Shown here in pieces: positions 62,873 through 64,000 of a stretch of 64,000 bases of DNA. Numbering within the stretch: the stretch's first letter is position 1; every line of letters begins with the position of its first letter. The translations under genes and the position numbers were made by a program. The stretch is from contig NZ_JARHTP010000029.1 in assembly GCF_029223485.1 (NCBI RefSeq), positions 1 to 64,000 on the forward strand, written 5' to 3'. The notes under the pieces were generated by a model that saw only the letters and a program-made list of their open reading frames with translations, searched no databases and was not told the DNA's origin. The DNA comes from Streptomyces coacervatus. GTDB taxonomy: Bacteria > Actinomycetota > Actinomycetes > Streptomycetales > Streptomycetaceae.

Positions 62873-64000
62873 GTGAACACCATCCCGCACTGGATCAACG
62901 GCTCTCCGGTCGCCGGTACCGACACCGCCCCGGTGTTCAACCCGGCCACCGGCCAGGAGCAGGCCCGCGTCGTGCTCGGCGGGGCCGCCGACGTCGACAC
63001 CGCCGTCACCGCGGCCGCGAAGGCCTTCGAGACCTGGTCCGAGTCCTCCCTCACCCAGCGCACCCAGGTCATGTTCAACTTCCGCCAGCTGCTCGTGGAG
63101 CACGAGGAGGAACTGGGCCGGATCATCTCCGCCGAACACGGCAAGACCGTCGACGACGCCCGCGGCGAAATCACCCGCGGCCGCGAGGTCGTCGAATACG
63201 CCTGCGGCCTCGGCGACGTCCTCAAGGGCTCCTTCTCCGACCAGGTCTCCCGCGGCGTCGACGTGCACAACTTCCGCCAGCCCCTCGGCGTCGTCGCCGG
63301 CATCACCCCCTTCAACTTCCCCGCCATGGTGCCCCTGTGGATGCACCCCATCGCCATCGCCACCGGCAACACCTTCATCCTCAAACCGTCCGAACGCGAC
63401 CCCTCCGCCGCCAACTTCGTCGCCGACCTCTACCGCCAGGCCGGCCTCCCCGACGGCGTCTTCAACGTCGTCCACGGCGGCAAGCCCGCCGTCGACGCCA
63501 TCCTCACCCACCCCGGCATCCAGGCCGTCTCCTTCGTCGGCTCCACCCCCATCGCCAAATACGTCCACGAGCAGGCCACTTCACACGGCAAGCGCGTCCA
63601 GGCCCTCGGCGGCGCCAAGAACCACGCCGTCGTCCTCCCCGACGCCGACCTCGAATTCGCCGCCAACCACATCACCGCCGGCGCCTACGGCTCCGCCGGC
63701 GAACGCTGCATGGCCGTCTCCGTGGCAGTGGCCGTCGGTTCGGCGGCCGACGCCCTCGTCAAGGTCCTGGAGCGCAAGGCCCGCGAGGTCAAGGTCGGCC
63801 CCGGCAACCAGCCCGGCACCGACATGGGCCCCCTCGTCACCAAGACCGCCCAGGAACGCATCGAGAACGCCGTCGGTGTCGCCGCCACCCAGGGCGCCAC
63901 CATCGTCGTCGACGGCCGCGGACTGAAGATCGACGGCCACGAAGAAGGCTTCTTCACCGGCCCCTCCCTCCTCGACCACGTCACCACCGCCATGGACGCC
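62873..64000 (+). CDS. mmsA: CoA-acylating methylmalonate-semialdehyde dehydrogenase (IolA/MmsA), 3' end outside window
   Basis: 376 codons visible from GTG 62873, AAAGGA being 13 bases upstream. Aldehyde dehydrogenase signatures: VVAGITPFNFPAMVPLWMHP (cofactor site), FILKPSERDPSA, VSFVGSTPIAKYVHE and SAGERCMAVS with the catalytic Cys. The N-terminal IPHWINGSPVAG and RQPLGV are typical of MmsA/IolA, which converts malonate semialdehyde to acetyl-CoA at the end of the inositol pathway. It follows iolD by 30 bp in the same operon. Confidence 0.93.
   Translation, partial: MNTIPHWINGSPVAGTDTAPVFNPATGQEQARVVLGGAADVDTAVTAAAKAFETWSESSLTQRTQVMFNFRQLLVEHEEELGRIISAEHGKTVDDARGEITRGREVVEYACGLGDVLKGSFSDQVSRGVDVHNFRQPLGVVAGITPFNFPAMVPLWMHPIAIATGNTFILKPSERDPSAANFVADLYRQAGLPDGVFNVVHGGKPAVDAILTHPGIQAVSFVGSTPIAKYVHEQATSHGKRVQALGGAKNHAVVLPDADLEFAANHITAGAYGSAGERCMAVSVAVAVGSAADALVKVLERKAREVKVGPGNQPGTDMGPLVTKTAQERIENAVGVAATQGATIVVDGRGLKIDGHEEGFFTGPSLLDHVTTAMDA

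Noticed and set aside
1..64000. CRISPR arrays, tRNA or rRNA genes
   Set aside because: No regularly spaced repeats, cloverleaf-like GGTTCGAATCC-type signatures or rRNA-like sequence were noticed by eye; a covariance-model scan was not possible.

Overview
The window is high-GC DNA with strong G/C bias at third codon positions. It holds secreted hydrolases with twin-Arg or Ala-rich signal peptides, actinobacterial families (DUF6083, DUF6069, a Streptomyces-type iol operon, IS5-, IS701- and IS1380-like remnants) and many GTG starts. All of this points to a Streptomyces or close relative, probably an accessory or chromosome-arm region. I saw no rRNA, tRNA or CRISPR array.

Layout. (1) 1-4.3 kb: a transposase end, an AraC regulator and a minus-strand block of plasmid/ICE-like genes (UvrD-like helicase, a small protein, DUF6083, an XRE regulator). 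Three of these carry single-base frameshifts. (2) 4.6-7.1 kb: secreted proteins and gene fragments, including a mosaic of a plasmid-type protein with WD-like repeats. (3) 7.1-13.5 kb: a tight minus-strand operon of fatty acyl-AMP ligase, desaturase, desaturase, acyl carrier protein, desaturase and cytochrome P450. Its gene content and order match bacterial polyyne/terminal-alkyne clusters. (4) 13.8-24.7 kb: a lipoprotein, a large secreted amidase, a DUF1963 protein, a winged-helix regulator, a small secreted protein and a secreted GH35 beta-galactosidase. (5) 25-30.6 kb: a 79-bp palindrome, an IS200/IS605-type element with an intact TnpB and a wrecked TnpA, and a secreted GH92 mannosidase whose stop codon lies in the end of that element. 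(6) 31-39.2 kb: an insertion-sequence graveyard. It includes a 3.97-kb ISAs1-bounded unit with 10-bp target duplications inserted in a secreted-protein pseudogene, plus IS1380, IS481, IS3, IS701 and IS5 fragments. (7) 39.2-46.0 kb: two divergent TetR/FAD-monooxygenase modules flanking a LysR, IMPase-like and NAD(P)-binding reductase group. (8) 46.4-55.5 kb: a broken IS5-type element, a secreted EEP nuclease/phosphatase-jacalin fusion, a GH25 lysozyme, a PfkB kinase, DUF6069, LysR/LysE and a GT87-type mannosyltransferase. (9) 55.6-64.0 kb: a myo-inositol catabolic locus with a sugar-binding lipoprotein, a LacI-family repressor, iolC, a Cgl0159-like aldolase, iolB, iolD and mmsA (cut by the window end). 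Near-identical palindromic operators sit in front of the binding protein and of iolC.

The most interesting unit is the polyyne-like operon. The other notable items are the TnpB orphaned from an active transposase, the ISAs1 unit with its secreted Cys-rich cargo protein, and the paired TetR-monooxygenase modules. Frameshifts cluster in mobile-DNA segments and most are one-base losses in G/C runs, so either genuine decay or consensus errors should be considered there.
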